Of a DNA stretch of 64,000 nt, positions 13,701 through 26,310 are shown one piece after another. Position numbers and translations under genes: made by a program. The stretch lies in assembly GCF_047496725.1 (NCBI RefSeq), contig NC_132980.1, positions 9,034,572 to 9,098,571 of the forward strand. Direction: 5' to 3'. Source of the DNA: Anoplolepis gracilipes. Taxonomy: Eukaryota > Arthropoda > Insecta > Hymenoptera > Formicidae. Positions within the stretch are counted from its first letter, which is position 1. Each line of letters opens with the position of its first letter. The notes under the pieces are model-generated. The model was given only the letters and a program-made list of their open reading frames with translations. It was not told the DNA's origin and made no database searches.

Positions 13701-16380
13701 TATTTGTTAAATGCATAGCATACACACACACGCACACATACACAAATTCAGTTTAAAACATCGATGATTTGTTAAGACGCTATTTTACATGAATTGTACA
13801 ATCGAGATCTACCACACGAACAGTAAATAAAAACGATATATTTTTTTCACATATCTTATTCTGCGGAAATTTATCTTTAATTTTAACTCGTATTTAAATA
13901 TTTACGATACAACGAGAGATAGTAAAATTGCCCTAAAATATGAGCGTATTTGTTAGCAACAAAAATAACAATGTTGCAGCGATGGTACGTAAATTTGCAA
14001 TATCATGATTTGCAATCGCGTGATTTTGAAATGCTGAACGAATTGTACATAATTTTAGTATTGTTCTTCCGTCACAAAATAATAAAGCGTTGTGTGAGTT
14101 AATATCGAGATTGTTGTGCAAAGTGGCACACAATCATCGCATTCTAGTGCGATTTTAATTAACTGCGTTTTTACGAGCGTCTTGCGAGCAACACGAAGGA
14201 ACAGTAAAAGTGAAGGAGGAGAAAGTCCGACGAAGGAGAAACTGTGACGTAAATAAAATTTATAATTTATTTATTATTTATGAAATTATTGTTTGTTTAA
14301 ATAATGCATTTTACATTTTTATATATTATGTAATACAATAAAGAATAATAAAGAATAGCTAGATTTTATTTTAAAACTTTTAAAATATTTTAAATATTTT
14401 AAACGATAAAATAACTTTTTTATCAAAAATGTAATAAATAAAAAATCTGATTTTTATTTAAATAATTTAAGGAATTATAAATCTTCAGGTTTTGCTTTAA
14501 GAATGTTCTTAATTTTAACGAGATTACCAGACGTTTTGTTTTCAATTTGTTTGCTAATCTATTCAAAATTCTTAATCAGATTTAAAAAAAAAATATCAGA
14601 TTGTTTAATAAAGATCGAGATATTATCTTTTGCCGATTCTTTCGGTAATTTTAAAACAGCTTATTATTAATGTGACATTTTCAAAGCTTTTTTTGGGCAT
14701 AAGAAATGGTTGATATCTTGCATAATACGCGTATAAAGATATGAGAATAAAGAAAAAAATATCAGGTTGTTTAATAAAGATCGAGATATTGCCTTTTGCC
14801 GATTCTCTCGGTAATTTTAAAACATCTTATTATTAATTTGAAATTTTCAAAAATTTTTTTAAAACATTCATTATCAGTCGCTTATAACTTTAGAACTGCA
14901 ACACGATTTTGAAAAAAAAATCAACGATAAATTAATTGGTGAATATATGAAGTAAAAACATAAATAAGTACAAATAATTTCAAAATTTATATTTTTCTTT
15001 ATGTAAGACATTTATTTGACTTCCTGTTGTGAGCACATTTATATAAGGGAAATCGAAAAGTAAAAATAGAATTATAAACTTAACAGAAACAAAATAAATT
15101 AAGATAATTTATGAAAGACTCTTTTAATTATATGTTTATGAAAAAATTATTTAAAGATTAATACCAAATTTCACGATAACACGTGCACACGGCCCTGTAT
15201 ATGCATATTCTAAAGAAAATAAGATTTACTTGACGTAAATAATAACATTCACTGGCATCAATGTAGCATTTGATATGGGATAGGATCGGTGTTATCTTTA
15301 ATTGGGGCGTGACAGTAGCAAGTAAATTGACGCACAGTCGTTTGACGTTTCGCCTCGGTGTCTTGAAATCGATGAAGGCATCAGTCGTTGGCGCAAGGCG
15401 AACGATATATATTGTGTATATATATTTCTTTTTTACCGTTACAACGTAAACTTTCATGTCATGCGCGAAAAAAAAGCCAACGAGGCGGCGTCGAAGTGGC
15501 GGTTCGTATTTTTCACTAATCATAGGCCGTATAGACATAAAGGCGCCCGGTGTCGTGCCCGACCGTGACGATAAACGCTTTCGAGCATTTCTGATTTCAT
15601 CAAAGTCTCTGTAAAAGTATTACATAATGCTTGTGTGTAAATGTACGGATAGACGAAATTCGATGTGATATTGCTCGTTGCCTAGCATTTCGCTTTGTCA
15701 TTACAGTTGCATGCCTCGTACATACTTTGTACATACCTCATCTGTTTACACCCACTTTCCTTTCCAATCGGTATGTACTTATGACATCAGTCTCCCGCGT
15801 CTCTTTTTATTATCGATTTATAAATCGGTAACATTCTCTGTTATGTGCATCCGATTTTTCTACATCAATATAAATGTAAAAAGTATATGTGCAGGTAGTT
15901 GACATTTATAACGGACTAGACTGTCAAACTGGCTCATTAATCAACAATAGCGCGAGCTATTAAAGTTGAAGCGTACAAAGAATGTGGCGCGTATCGACGT
16001 AATATCGACGACAGACCGCGTCGCGTCGTCGGCTCGTAATCGAGTCGTCGACCAATCGTGTTATGACCGAGAACCGAAGCCTTTCGCTGAGAATATTAAA
16101 AAGAGCAGAGAAAGAGAGAAGAGAGAAAAAAAAAATCGTCCCGTGTATCCGTTAGGGCGCATGAACGCGAGGGTAATTTATCGGAAGGCGACTCTGCTTG
16201 CTCGTTCGCGCCTCGTGCACGCACTCGGGGCCTTTTTTCTGCTTTCTCTTCGTCATCGAGGGTGGATAGAAAAATGACGATGGCGGCAGTACTAGGGTGC
16301 TCGCGGAAGAACGAACATATATTGCTGCTTTGCTCGGAATAATAATCTCTCTTTCTCTTTCTCCCTCTCTCCCTCTCTCC

Positions 16381-16413
<33 letters not shown>

Positions 16414-19400
16414 TGTCTCTTTTAGGCCTACATTTAAAAAATTTCTTGAGAAATAAACACGAATGTATAAATATGCAACGACAGCTGATTTAATTTGATT
16501 GTTTGTTACATTTTCATTTCGTTACCACATATCGGCAGATTCTAGTATGAATTTGTTAACGATGATGTAATAGATTCCTGCTACACAACGTTTCCTACCG
16601 TCAGTTTCGAACTTCGACCCCGTTACAGGTGCAAGTCGTAACAATTGCATAATACGAGGACGACTTTTAAATCGTGCTCCACTTTCCAATGCGCATACGA
16701 TATACATAAATTACGAAATGTCAATTGTCTTCGCGAGACTGCGATTTCGGTTTGTTTTCTTCCGATCCTGCCTATCAAAATCTTTCGCTCTTCTTTCAAT
16801 GACTTTTCGCACAAACTCCTACTTTACATTCGTAATTATCTGTTCTATATTCTTGTCATCTTCTATTCTTAAAAAAAAAAATATTTTTATTTGTTTCCAG
16901 ATCCCAGGGTGAACGATTGGGCAATGATGAACAGCCCCTTTCCGACCCTGGCGATATGCGTGTCGTACGCTGCCTTTAGCAAGGTTCTGGGACCGAAGCT
17001 GATGGAAAACAGAAAGCCTTTCGATCTTCGCAGGATTCTCATAATGTATAACCTTATACAAACTCTTTTCTCCGCTTGGATATTCTATGAGGTTCGTCTT
17101 TTTATATATCTTTTTATCATTTAATTTTATTAATGCGTTTCTACTGAAAAATTTCACGCTTCACGTTATTAATAAAAAATACGGAACATATGAAAATATA
17201 AAATCAAATAACAAAATCGAATTAGATCTCGAATTTTATGATTTTATATTAAATATCTGTCTCAAAATATATATAGATTAAACTTAAAAAGAGTTGTTAT
17301 ATTAAGTTGTTATATTAAAAAATCCAAATATAAAGTTAATAAGTCAATACAAGCAGGAAGGATAATTGACAAATAAATACATTGCATATTATAATTAGTT
17401 AATAATAATTTAAGAATTGTTTAATGTGGAACGTCTTCACTTACTTGTAATTTTTCAGCCACAATTAAAATAACGTAACATTTTATATTATGTTATATAT
17501 AATTTTATTATATTTATTATATTTTTATTTATTTATTATTTTTATTATATATATTTATTATATTTATTATATATAATATAACATGTTATATTATAACGTA
17601 TATAATTTATAAATATTAAATGACATAAATTAAATCAAATTAAATTTATAAATATTGCGAAATTTAGTAAGATATGAAAAGATTTAAATAAATTACATAA
17701 CGATGGTTCAGTTTGTGCACGATGAAAAGATTCTTTTTATTCTTCTCAATCATATTGCCGATTCACCTCAGAGTGTGTGTGATAGTTGAAAATGAAAAAT
17801 AATTATTAAATATTATAATATATTGAAATAAAAAATTATGAATGCTGATCAAAGTTAAATATGTTGTTTAATAATTAGTGAAGTCAATTTTTTTTATTTA
17901 CGTCTATATAAGCTACGTGTGTATCAGCTACAAAGTATAATTCTATAAAAGAAGAAACTGAACAACAGAAAACTATCGGATAAGAACTAGCAAGAAAAGT
18001 GTCTTTTCGTAATTAAATATCTTTTCGTGATTAATCAGTGATAATAAACTTTTTACGAAAAGACAATTTTTCTTTTGCTTGTCCGATAGTTATCCGTTGG
18101 TCGGTTTTTTCTTTTATAGAATTATAACTTTGTGGCTTACACAGAGACGTAAATAAAAAAAAATTTACTGCATTAATTATTAAACAACACGGATTGGAAT
18201 TTAACTCTGATCAGCATTGATAACCTCTTATTTTAATTTTTAAACGGTTTACATCACATTTACGGAGGTGAGTTGACAATATGCAAGGAAGAGAAAAATA
18301 AACAGAATTTTTCCACTGCGCAAATCGAATGTATACATTATTTTAATTGTGTGGGACGAATTCCAAATAAATACAGAAATGTTTTACATTAAAATGTTTT
18401 ACAATTCTTAAATTATTATTTAAGTATTCATAATGTACAATATTTAATATATTTAAATATTTATAATGTCTTCATTTGTTACTCTTACTTTTTTTCGTAT
18501 TAGCCTATTAATCTTATACTTAGAATTTAGTAACCGATTATGAAAAAGATAATTTCTTTGTCTTTATTAATGAAGCATTTTGACAAAATAATAAAGTGTT
18601 CCTGCTTGTCAAACCGATTATAATCTCTGACTATTTGCGTTGAACGAATCAATAAGTTATATTGTTCTTATGAATGATTTATGCATTTAATAATTATGAC
18701 AATTTGACCGCGATGGTTTTTCTATTCGTCGATTATCAAGAAGCTACTTTTAATTATTCTTCCCCTTATTCTTTCATCGTAATCAATTTCTTTGACCTGA
18801 GTAAGCAGCAACACGCGGTTTCTTAAATCAAGGGTGTATTACTTTAGAGGGAAACCACGATCTCTCCCGAGAATGAAAATACTCTCTTCACAGAAAAACT
18901 TTGCTTCGTCCGCTTGTAATAATTGCCACTTCAAGATATATTACCAAGATAAATTATTTTTGAAACACAAATAAATATCTTTTATTTTATTAATTTTTCC
19001 TATTTCTTAATTCATTCACATTTAAACATTTACAAATTATTTATTATGCTGGAACTCTATCTAAACAGTGAGTTAAATTTTTTTATATTGTTTTTACGAA
19101 TTCCAAAATAACAAGGCATTAAATCTCAGTCAAAATGCGATTTAATCAATGATACGATATCAAACTAATCATTTCAGACAGAAACTCCATGTGTCAAAAT
19201 ATGAAATAGGTATATTTTGCTTTATCATAGATGATAATTAATACATATTATGTACGTATTAATTAAATATACATATTTATAAGTACATTTAATGCGAACT
19301 TGATTATAACCGCATATTTTACGGGTCACTGTTTAGTTTTGTATAATAGAGGATACTGCGTGCTTCTTTTACAAACGTCAAACTTTTAAAAGCAATTCGT

Positions 19401-22400
19401 TTATTATCGCGTTTCACGATAAATTTGCTTCAGCAGAGATGTTATGTCAAAGTAAATAATTTTTAGCATGATTTAAGAGAATAGATAAAATTTATAAATT
19501 TCTGAAACTATGTAATTAATGTTTTAGAAGCTATATAAGGGGTTTCAAATAAAAAAATTATTAACCAATGTCCCGAGAAAAAACGTATATATATATATGA
19601 ATATACATAGTTATGGCCAGCTATATGCTTATATAATTATAAGTCCATTTTTTCTCGGGACATTGGTTAATAATTTTTTATTATAAATTAAGGAGACCCT
19701 GTATATATATGTATATATACATATACATATATATACAGGGTCTTTTTTTTCTTTATTTTTTTAAGGGCGAGGTTATTGATAGGCTTATGTTTGATTACTG
19801 TAAAGAAATAAAGAGGAAGGCTCTTTATTGCCTATTTGTTACCTTAATATATTACTCAGGAAATTTTTTTTTGTTTTAAGGTCCTAAATATATATTTCAA
19901 ATTTTGCCATTTAACTCTGGAACACCCTGTATAATTATTTCTGAAATTTAACGTAATTGTATATGCGCATATATAATTGCGTCAAATTTATTATAATTAT
20001 ATTAAAATTATAATTTATAATATATGGCCAAATATGATCTTAAATCCATTTTTTTTTCTAAATACTACATAAATTTAAAACAAATATAATTGTAATACTT
20101 AATGTATATTTATAATACTTAAAATGACTCAAAATATATTTAAATCTATAAAGTTTTACTTTTTAATAAAAGATATCATTTCTAAACAAATAATATTAGA
20201 AAACATCATTTTATAAAATAAAATCAAATAATATCAAATAATTTTATTACTTTTTTAATGAAGAAAATATTAAATGATAAAAATCATAAGATTTTTACAC
20301 TTTTGGTTGAAAAGAGAGATGACACGTCAGTGAACAGAATTATATTTTTATATATTTGTACACGTAGAAATACATTGATTATATATTGATTAACTTTTTT
20401 TTTTTATTTATTCGTTTCCTACTGACACGGATAGATAGGAACCAATATTTAAAGAGATTCATATTTGGACTCATACTTAATATTGCGTACGCGTATCGCG
20501 ATACAGTTACGTATACATATATACGAATGCATCGTTAATGTCACGTGAAAGTAACCAGAATTTTGTCACGTTGAAAAGTCATGACAATGACCAAAATAAT
20601 TTGCACTGCAAATAAATATTAAAAAGAAATAAATACATCATAAAGCTCACACTATGTAATATACTATATGATAATTATGAAGAAACGCGAAAATAACTTT
20701 CGCATCTGGTTCCTTGTAATTAATACCAGTATTTGTAATTTAAATTTCTTAATTTTTTTAATTTGTGCATCCAACAATTCTTGTGTTCTTGCAAATCATG
20801 GAAAAATAACTTTTTAGAATTAATTTAGAATGTATAGGCCTACACGACACTATCTCATATTTAAAATTAGTTATCTTACTTACAATTAGAAGAAAGTTTA
20901 GATATTTTTTGTTTAAAAAGTTTGTTGTTCAATTGAACTTTTTGTCTCAGTCAGTTCTTTCTAATACAAGTTGATCGATCTTACTAACAGATTCTTTAAT
21001 TTATTTACGAACATACGTTCGTGTAATCCTTTTGAAGTAACATACGGTAGCTCATCTTGTTGGCTCTAAATATAGAACTTCATTGAATTTAAATGAAATC
21101 TTTAAACATGAACAGAATGTTTACGACATCAATTCGCTAAATTAAAGTTTTTTTATACAGGTTTAAATAAACATTAAGTTTAATGATGACAGATTTAGAA
21201 GTTAAAGAATAATTTTTCCTTTCAAAGAGAAAATTGATTATTCTAAAAAAAACGTTTAGATATTTTTTTATTCAAATCAAAGTTGCGCTAAAAAATATTT
21301 CTAAAAAGACTATTATTTGGAATTTTACAACTTCTATCTTTATATATCCTAATTAAATGGTCAATTAAACTTTAAATACAGTTTGCATTAAGTTAATTAG
21401 AGAAACATATATATACATTTCTCTAATTAATAATAATATACGTGCATGTATATATTATCTTCAGAAAGTTTTTTTACAAAAAATCTTTGACTTTCAATTA
21501 TTCCGTAAACTATATCGGTATCTTGACAAAAATTTTAAATTTAAAAAAAATTGACTGCAAATTAACTAAAAAATCTTACAAAAGACCAATTTTCTTTTTT
21601 CTTCTCATTTTCAAACACTTTTTGCATTTTTTATAATTATTTTAGACAATAGTATACAAAAAACTGATCATTAAATGCATAATCCTTGTTTCATTGTTAA
21701 ATATTTAAAAATAGAAGAGAATTAAAATATAAATAATATTATTTTATATGTATATTTTTATACTTTTATATACTATACGTACTATATTAAATATGTATTA
21801 TTAAATGTATGCATATACATAATTTTACACGCTTGAATATTTCATTTAATTAACGTTTTTTATCACCGCTCACATTTAGACATTTGATCTAAAAAACGCA
21901 GTTTCGTAATTTTTCTAATAATGTGAATGCAATAAGTAAAATATTGAGTTAAATCGATGAAAAAAATTAATAACTTTGCTTACGATAAAAATTTCACAAT
22001 GTATGAAATTGTCATTTAATGATCAATAAAAAATGTAACAAAAATTATAACTTATTGTTAATATGATTGTTAAGCTGTTATAAGCTGCGAGAGAATGCAT
22101 GTAATCAGTATAAATCACACTTTACTCTTCTAATTAAAAATGCCACTAAAATCTATATCACTAATTTAAATATATGCTGTTCAGAAATAATAAAGTAATT
22201 CTTTCATGAAAAATGGTAAAAACCTTTATTATATATAGTAACTTGATTTAACTTGATTCCTGATATTAAAACTTTGATTTAAGTGGTTATTCGTTTTTAT
22301 AGCTGTTCAGATTTAGACCGTAACAAATTAAAAATAAAGTAAAAATAGAACAACATATTTTCACTGATAATCAATTGAAAACGTATTATAAATGTATCCA

Positions 22401-25400
22401 GAGCTTATTACTGAAACGAAGAAAAAATGAATAAATGGAAAATATATCGAGTAAAAATGTAATGTATCAATCTAACCAACACTCAAGTTTTAAATAAACT
22501 TATATATATGTATGTATATATATCTTAAAATATATTTTATATTTTATATATATTTTAAAATATAAAATATTAATAGATCATGAAAGTTATACAAAACTAT
22601 ATAAAAAAGTATCTTGATATTTTCGCACAGTTCTCTCGCTCGCTCTTTTAGCGTCACTTTTTACTGTCAATTATCACATATTTATTATTTTATGTATTCA
22701 CTGTTTTACACGCCACGCAACAAAAAAAGCTGTACTTAATTTTTTAAATAGCTGTAATTATGAAATAAAAATTAAAAAACGCAATGTATTTTGCTAGCAT
22801 ATTGTATCTAATCTTTGGTATACGCAAAATAATGAAAAATATAATACCTACAAGATTGGACAAGCCAATGAAAATACGAAAAAAAGGAGTAAAGAGAAAA
22901 AAAACAAAATTAATCATTTTATAGTTAATAATAATAGTTAATAAATAATTAATGTTTTTTACTATATCTTAAAAGCACAAAGTTTAAAATGTTTTTCTAT
23001 TTTAAACTTTACGGTTTTAAGAAATAGTAAAAAAAGTTTATATTAAATTTATTTAAATTATTAAACGATTTTGTGTTTTATTTTCTTTACATATTTTTAT
23101 TGAATATGTCCAATTTTTGTAAGCATATTATATTGTATTTTTCATTGTTTTGCATATAATATATATTAGATACAATATATTAAAATATAGTAAAAAATAC
23201 GCGTTTTTTATTTTTGTGATTCAACATTACAGATATTTCAAAAATATTAGGTACGGCTTTTACGCGGGTTATATCAAATCTCAATTAAAAAGGACTGACA
23301 CACATGAACGCGCAATTCGATGCGATTAATAATACGAATCGCTATAAACGCGGACAGGAAATGTAAGATTAATTTATTCTGTAAATATAATGGTTGTCTT
23401 TTCGACTGGCAACAGATTATCTGCAACTGCTGAATATAATCGAGGCCACTTACAATTAGCAAAATAATTTCACTTTCAACGACTTTGTCAATATCCGGCG
23501 GTTTTCGATTATGTAAAACAATTCTTAAATTCAAGCAAATTGAATTTAAGCGAACGATAAAACTACGGACAATTATCTAACGGGAGTATACCTTTGTATT
23601 TTTGTCTTTCATATTTTTAAATACGAGAGATTTCATATCTCTATTTTCATAATAGTTGGTCATCAATCAAAAAAAGCAAAGATAATCAGGATATATCAAT
23701 AAAAATAACAAAGTCACATAAGAAAATTCTCTCTCTCCAAAATTCAATGAGTTAATTTTCAGAATTTATGCAAAAATAATAAAGAAATCTGATTATTGTT
23801 ACAAAATGTGTCAAACAATATAATTAAACAATTTGAATAATTTGATGTTTAGTATTTGATGAGCGGTTGGGCGAAAGGCTACAGTATCCGATGCCAACCG
23901 GTGGACTATTCGTCCAGTCCGATGGCTCTTAGAATGGCGAGAATCTGCTGGTGGTATTACTTTAGCAAATTCACCGAGTTCTTCGACACGGTAAGTATCG
24001 ATTTTTATTTCATTATTCGATATTGACTATACTATGAAAAATGTAAAAACGCGAGAATCTTATGTTTAATAAGTTAATTTATAACTTTAGCATTTTTTTA
24101 ATCTTAAATACTTGTTAAAAATTCTTTCAATAACTTGTAGAAAAATAATTCCGTTTCTCTATAGTACACTTACTACACTATTACAATACTATCAATCGCG
24201 TGACTTGTAAATTCGTATATTATAAGTATACGTATATGCAACATTTTTCAAAAGCTTTGAATTGAAAAATATTCGATATGTTGTTAATGAAGAAAAAAAT
24301 AAATTTTTAGAGAAATTGTTAATCGAAGTTATCGAAATAGCGACAAAAAAAAGAAAATTTAATTAATCGAATATTTTTTTGCATATTTTTGTAGCTATTC
24401 TTTATTCTGAGGAAGAAGAATCAACATGTTTCAACGCTTCATGTAATTCATCACGGGGTAATGCCCTTCTCTGTATGGATGGGGGTGAAATTCGCACCGG
24501 GCGGTCATAGCACTTTCTTCGCTCTCCTAAACACTTTTGTACACATCGTAATGTACTTCTATTACATGGTAGCCGCAATGGGACCACAATTCCAGAAGTA
24601 CATTTGGTGGAAAAAATATCTCACTAGCATGCAAATGGTAAGTTCAACATCACCTCGCGTTATTACGAATTTAGAAATCACAATTACAGAGATGAAACCA
24701 CAATTATAACGTGTTGTGTATACTTTACGCGAGATTTTCTCCACAAATAGCAATCTATTTTGTCGGTAATTGAATATTTCCGACTATTTTTTAAGTATAT
24801 GTTACAAAAAGTCATTCAATTTTACTTCAAAAGTATATTTAAAAACTGTAATACTATAATGTTTATCTTAAATAAAAAATATTATTGTATGATATTTAAA
24901 TATACATATATTCTTAATTGCTTCTTCAAATATATATAATATAAATAACGGAAATTGGACAGCAGTTTCGGCGGGTATAATTTAAAATTCGTAATAGTAA
25001 AAAAAAAAAAAAAAAAAAAAAAATGCTTAATCGTAAGAACGATTGCTTTCTGGGATCCAGTAAAATTAATCAAATATAAATGGAATTGACAAAAATGAAA
25101 TAAAATGAGTCGCTGATTTCTCAATTTGGAATCCCATTTGCTTTGTAATTCCATTCGCAGTTTCCATCAGCAGTATTATTATTATTTTTTCTAACGTTTC
25201 TCAAATTATATATATTCAATATATAATATTCAATATATAATATAACGTATATATATTCAATATATAATATTTTGATTTCCGTATCGAGACGGCATAAACT
25301 TTATACGCCATAATTTCTATTATCGCTTTCACAGTTACTTACCCAACTGCTTGTCCGGGTTACAGGTTCAATTCGTGATGATCATGTGCCATCAGTTCCA

Positions 25401-25725
25401 ATTGCTCTTCACCGAGTGTGATTACCCACGAGGTTTCATGATCTGGATCGGTCTGCACGGTGTTCTATTCCTCGGACTATTCTCGGACTTTTACAAAACG
25501 AAATATGTGAATGGCTCCATAAGCAAAAGCTCCGGGAAGAGGATGCACAATGGTACGTCTGGTGGAGCTTGTATGCCAATTCTGGACGAAAACGGCAGCA
25601 CGACGCACAACGGCGTGTCTTCGTACGCCACGATCTACAATAAGGAGTACAACAGCTGTTATAGCAATGGCACGAACAATGGTTATGTCGCCAATAATAA
25701 CGTCACAGATAAAAAACTCGCTTAG
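10750..25725 (+). CDS. Very-long-chain fatty acid elongase (ELOVL1/7 type), five coding exons
   Basis: Membrane-bound condensing enzyme of the fatty acid elongation cycle in the endoplasmic reticulum (ER); it joins malonyl-CoA to a long acyl-CoA. Coding exons are 10750-10810, 16901-17091, 23853-23990, 24395-24637 and 25366-25725. All have GT..AG borders and the phases join, giving 330 residues. Seen: an N-terminal DPRVNDW motif, LMENRKPF, a conserved RCQPVDYS, FTEFFDT, then the catalytic histidine box HVIHH at residues 146-150 and GGHSTFF. Several hydrophobic segments follow. The tail after about residue 258 is hydrophilic and rich in Ser, Asn and Gly, and the protein ends KKLA, which fits the KKXX ER-retrieval signal. 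The closest family I know is Drosophila CG31522-like. In insects such enzymes supply cuticular hydrocarbon and wax precursors; the exact substrate cannot be read here. The ATG at 10750 gives the usual family start, but an in-frame upstream start is possible (see 3040-3142). Confidence 0.95.
11031..11082. repeat. T-rich low-complexity run
   Basis: Long T run with a few A and C near its start. Confidence 0.9.
12948..13163. repeat. GGTAAT-rich degenerate repeat patch
   Basis: GGTAAT or close variants recur about eight times in 215 bp. The block starts and ends with the same 15-mer, GGTAATTTTTGTACA, at 12950-12964 and 13149-13163. Function unknown; it may be a degraded tandem repeat or a small element with direct terminal repeats. 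Confidence 0.6.
14591..14856. repeat. Two-copy direct repeat, 166-bp period
   Basis: A unit of about 100 bp at 14591-14690 recurs at 14757-14856 with few mismatches. Shared blocks include TTGTTTAATAAAGATCGAGA, TTTTGCCGATTCT and CGGTAATTTTAAAAC. The 66-bp spacer is not repeated. It is a partial tandem duplication or two copies of a dispersed repeat. Confidence 0.85.
15290..16320. promoter_or_regulatory. CpG-rich block inside elongase intron 1
   Basis: Two CpG-dense patches (about 15300-15600 and 15960-16310) stand out from the AT-rich intron, 0.6-1.6 kb before exon 2. An ATG at 16274 opens only a 24-codon frame. They could be an internal promoter or enhancer. No core element was identified with confidence. 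Confidence 0.35.
16346..16424. repeat. CT-rich microsatellite
   Basis: Imperfect CT repeat of about 80 bp. Confidence 0.9.
17380..18440. mobile_element. Long imperfect palindrome (fold-back element), about 1 kb
   Basis: The two halves are diverged inverted copies centred near 18030. Matching landmarks: 17401-17420 with 18401-18420 (20 of 20 bases); CACCTC near 17765 with its inverse near 18265; 17841-17850 with 18209-18218; ACAAAGT..AATTCTATAAAAG near 17930-17952 with its inverse near 18110-18133; ACTATCGGA near 17972 with its inverse near 18082. The left arm carries an extra AT-rich insert at about 17490-17695. No open frame or transposase was seen. It looks like an old fold-back transposon or an inverted duplication. 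Confidence 0.8.
19552..19679. repeat. Perfect 32-bp inverted repeat with 64-nt spacer
   Basis: Arms 19552-19583 and 19648-19679 are exact inverse complements and include CCAATGTCCCGAG. The AT-rich spacer holds no gene. The exact match suggests a younger structure than the flanking palindromes. Confidence 0.9.
19694..19743. repeat. 50-bp palindrome with AGACCCTGTATA ends
   Basis: A nearly perfect palindrome opens AGACCCTGTATA and closes with the inverse. Related ACACCCTGTATA ends occur at about 19921 and 47971. Such motifs are typical of terminal repeats of insect DNA transposons (general knowledge), so this may be a solo or head-to-head terminus. Confidence 0.75.
21393..21430. repeat. Perfect 13-bp hairpin
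   Basis: TTAATTAGAGAAA and its exact inverse complement flank a 12-nt AT loop. Confidence 0.85.
22705..23275. mobile_element. Long imperfect palindrome (fold-back element), about 570 bp
   Basis: Inverted arms meet at about 22994. The core stem is 22955-22990 with 22999-23034, about 36 bp with few mismatches and an 8-nt loop. Further matching blocks run outward: ATTGGACA near 22855 with its inverse near 23110; ATATTGTATCTAAT at 22799-22812 with its inverse at 23165-23178; AAAAAACGC near 22773 with its inverse near 23200; GCTGTAC near 22730 with GTACGGC near 23251. No open frame was seen. It is probably a MITE or fold-back element. Confidence 0.82.
23991..24394 (+). other. Elongase intron 3
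   Basis: AT-rich 404-bp intron with GTAAGT donor and TTTGTAG acceptor. Nothing else seen. Confidence 0.9.
24638..25365 (+). other. Elongase intron 4
   Basis: 728-bp intron with GTAAGT donor and TTACAG acceptor. It contains an A run at 24999-25023 and repeated AT-rich units near 25206-25270. Confidence 0.9.
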
Positions 25726-26310
25726 GACACATCGCGGCCTCATCTGAAGCTCGAACATTTTAGACGATGTGCCGGTTATCTCCTCGTCTCGTCGTATTAG
25801 TTATTATTTGTCTATCATGAAAAATTATTTCGCAACATGTCTACGAATTTACACATGAAACTGCGGAACCAATATTACACTCATGTGTAAGAAAGACGAA
25901 GAGACGATGAGATTTCCGGACAAGAGTGGACGTGTATAAAGCGAGACATTTCGTTAAATATTCTGCGTTGTTAGCAGAGCAGAAGTTGTGTTCACTAACA
26001 TAGTGTCATCGACAAGACGGCTGTTACAACGTCCGTGTTAAAAAAAAATAGAAAAAAAATAGAAAAAAAACGCTATACAACTGATCATTAGAAAAATATG
26101 CGCTACCTTTATTTTCGAGTAAACTACGTAAAACGTGGTGTGATCTTTAAATTAGAGCCTTATAATATCTGCGATGACATCATCGAAAATCACATTATTA
26201 ACAATATAAGTAAAATAACAAGTGAAGAGAAGGAATTACTTTGATTTCTATATTCGATTAAAATCATGCTGCAATTTTTTAATTGAAACTACTAGCTTTT
26301 AATAAATAAA
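25726..26310 (+). other. Elongase 3' UTR with candidate poly(A) signal
   Basis: Sequence after the stop codon runs to AATAAATAAA at 26301-26310, the first good polyadenylation hexamer. The real end could be further downstream, for example near AATAAA at about 27077. Confidence 0.5.

Larger units (their letters stand above)
10811..16900 (+). other. Elongase intron 1 (6.1 kb)
   Basis: Begins GTAAGT and ends TTTCCAG. It contains a T-rich run (11031-11082), a GGTAAT-rich patch (12948-13162), a two-copy direct repeat (14591-14856), a CpG-rich block (about 15290-16320) and a CT-rich run (16346-16424). No convincing internal exon was seen. Confidence 0.85.
17092..23852 (+). other. Elongase intron 2 (6.8 kb)
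   Basis: GT..AG intron in phase 0. It is AT-rich without recognisable exons and is dominated by fold-back structures: a palindrome of about 1 kb at 17380-18440, a 32-bp perfect inverted repeat at 19552-19679, a 50-bp palindrome at 19694-19743, a small hairpin at 21393-21430, and a palindrome of about 570 bp at 22705-23275. Confidence 0.85.
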
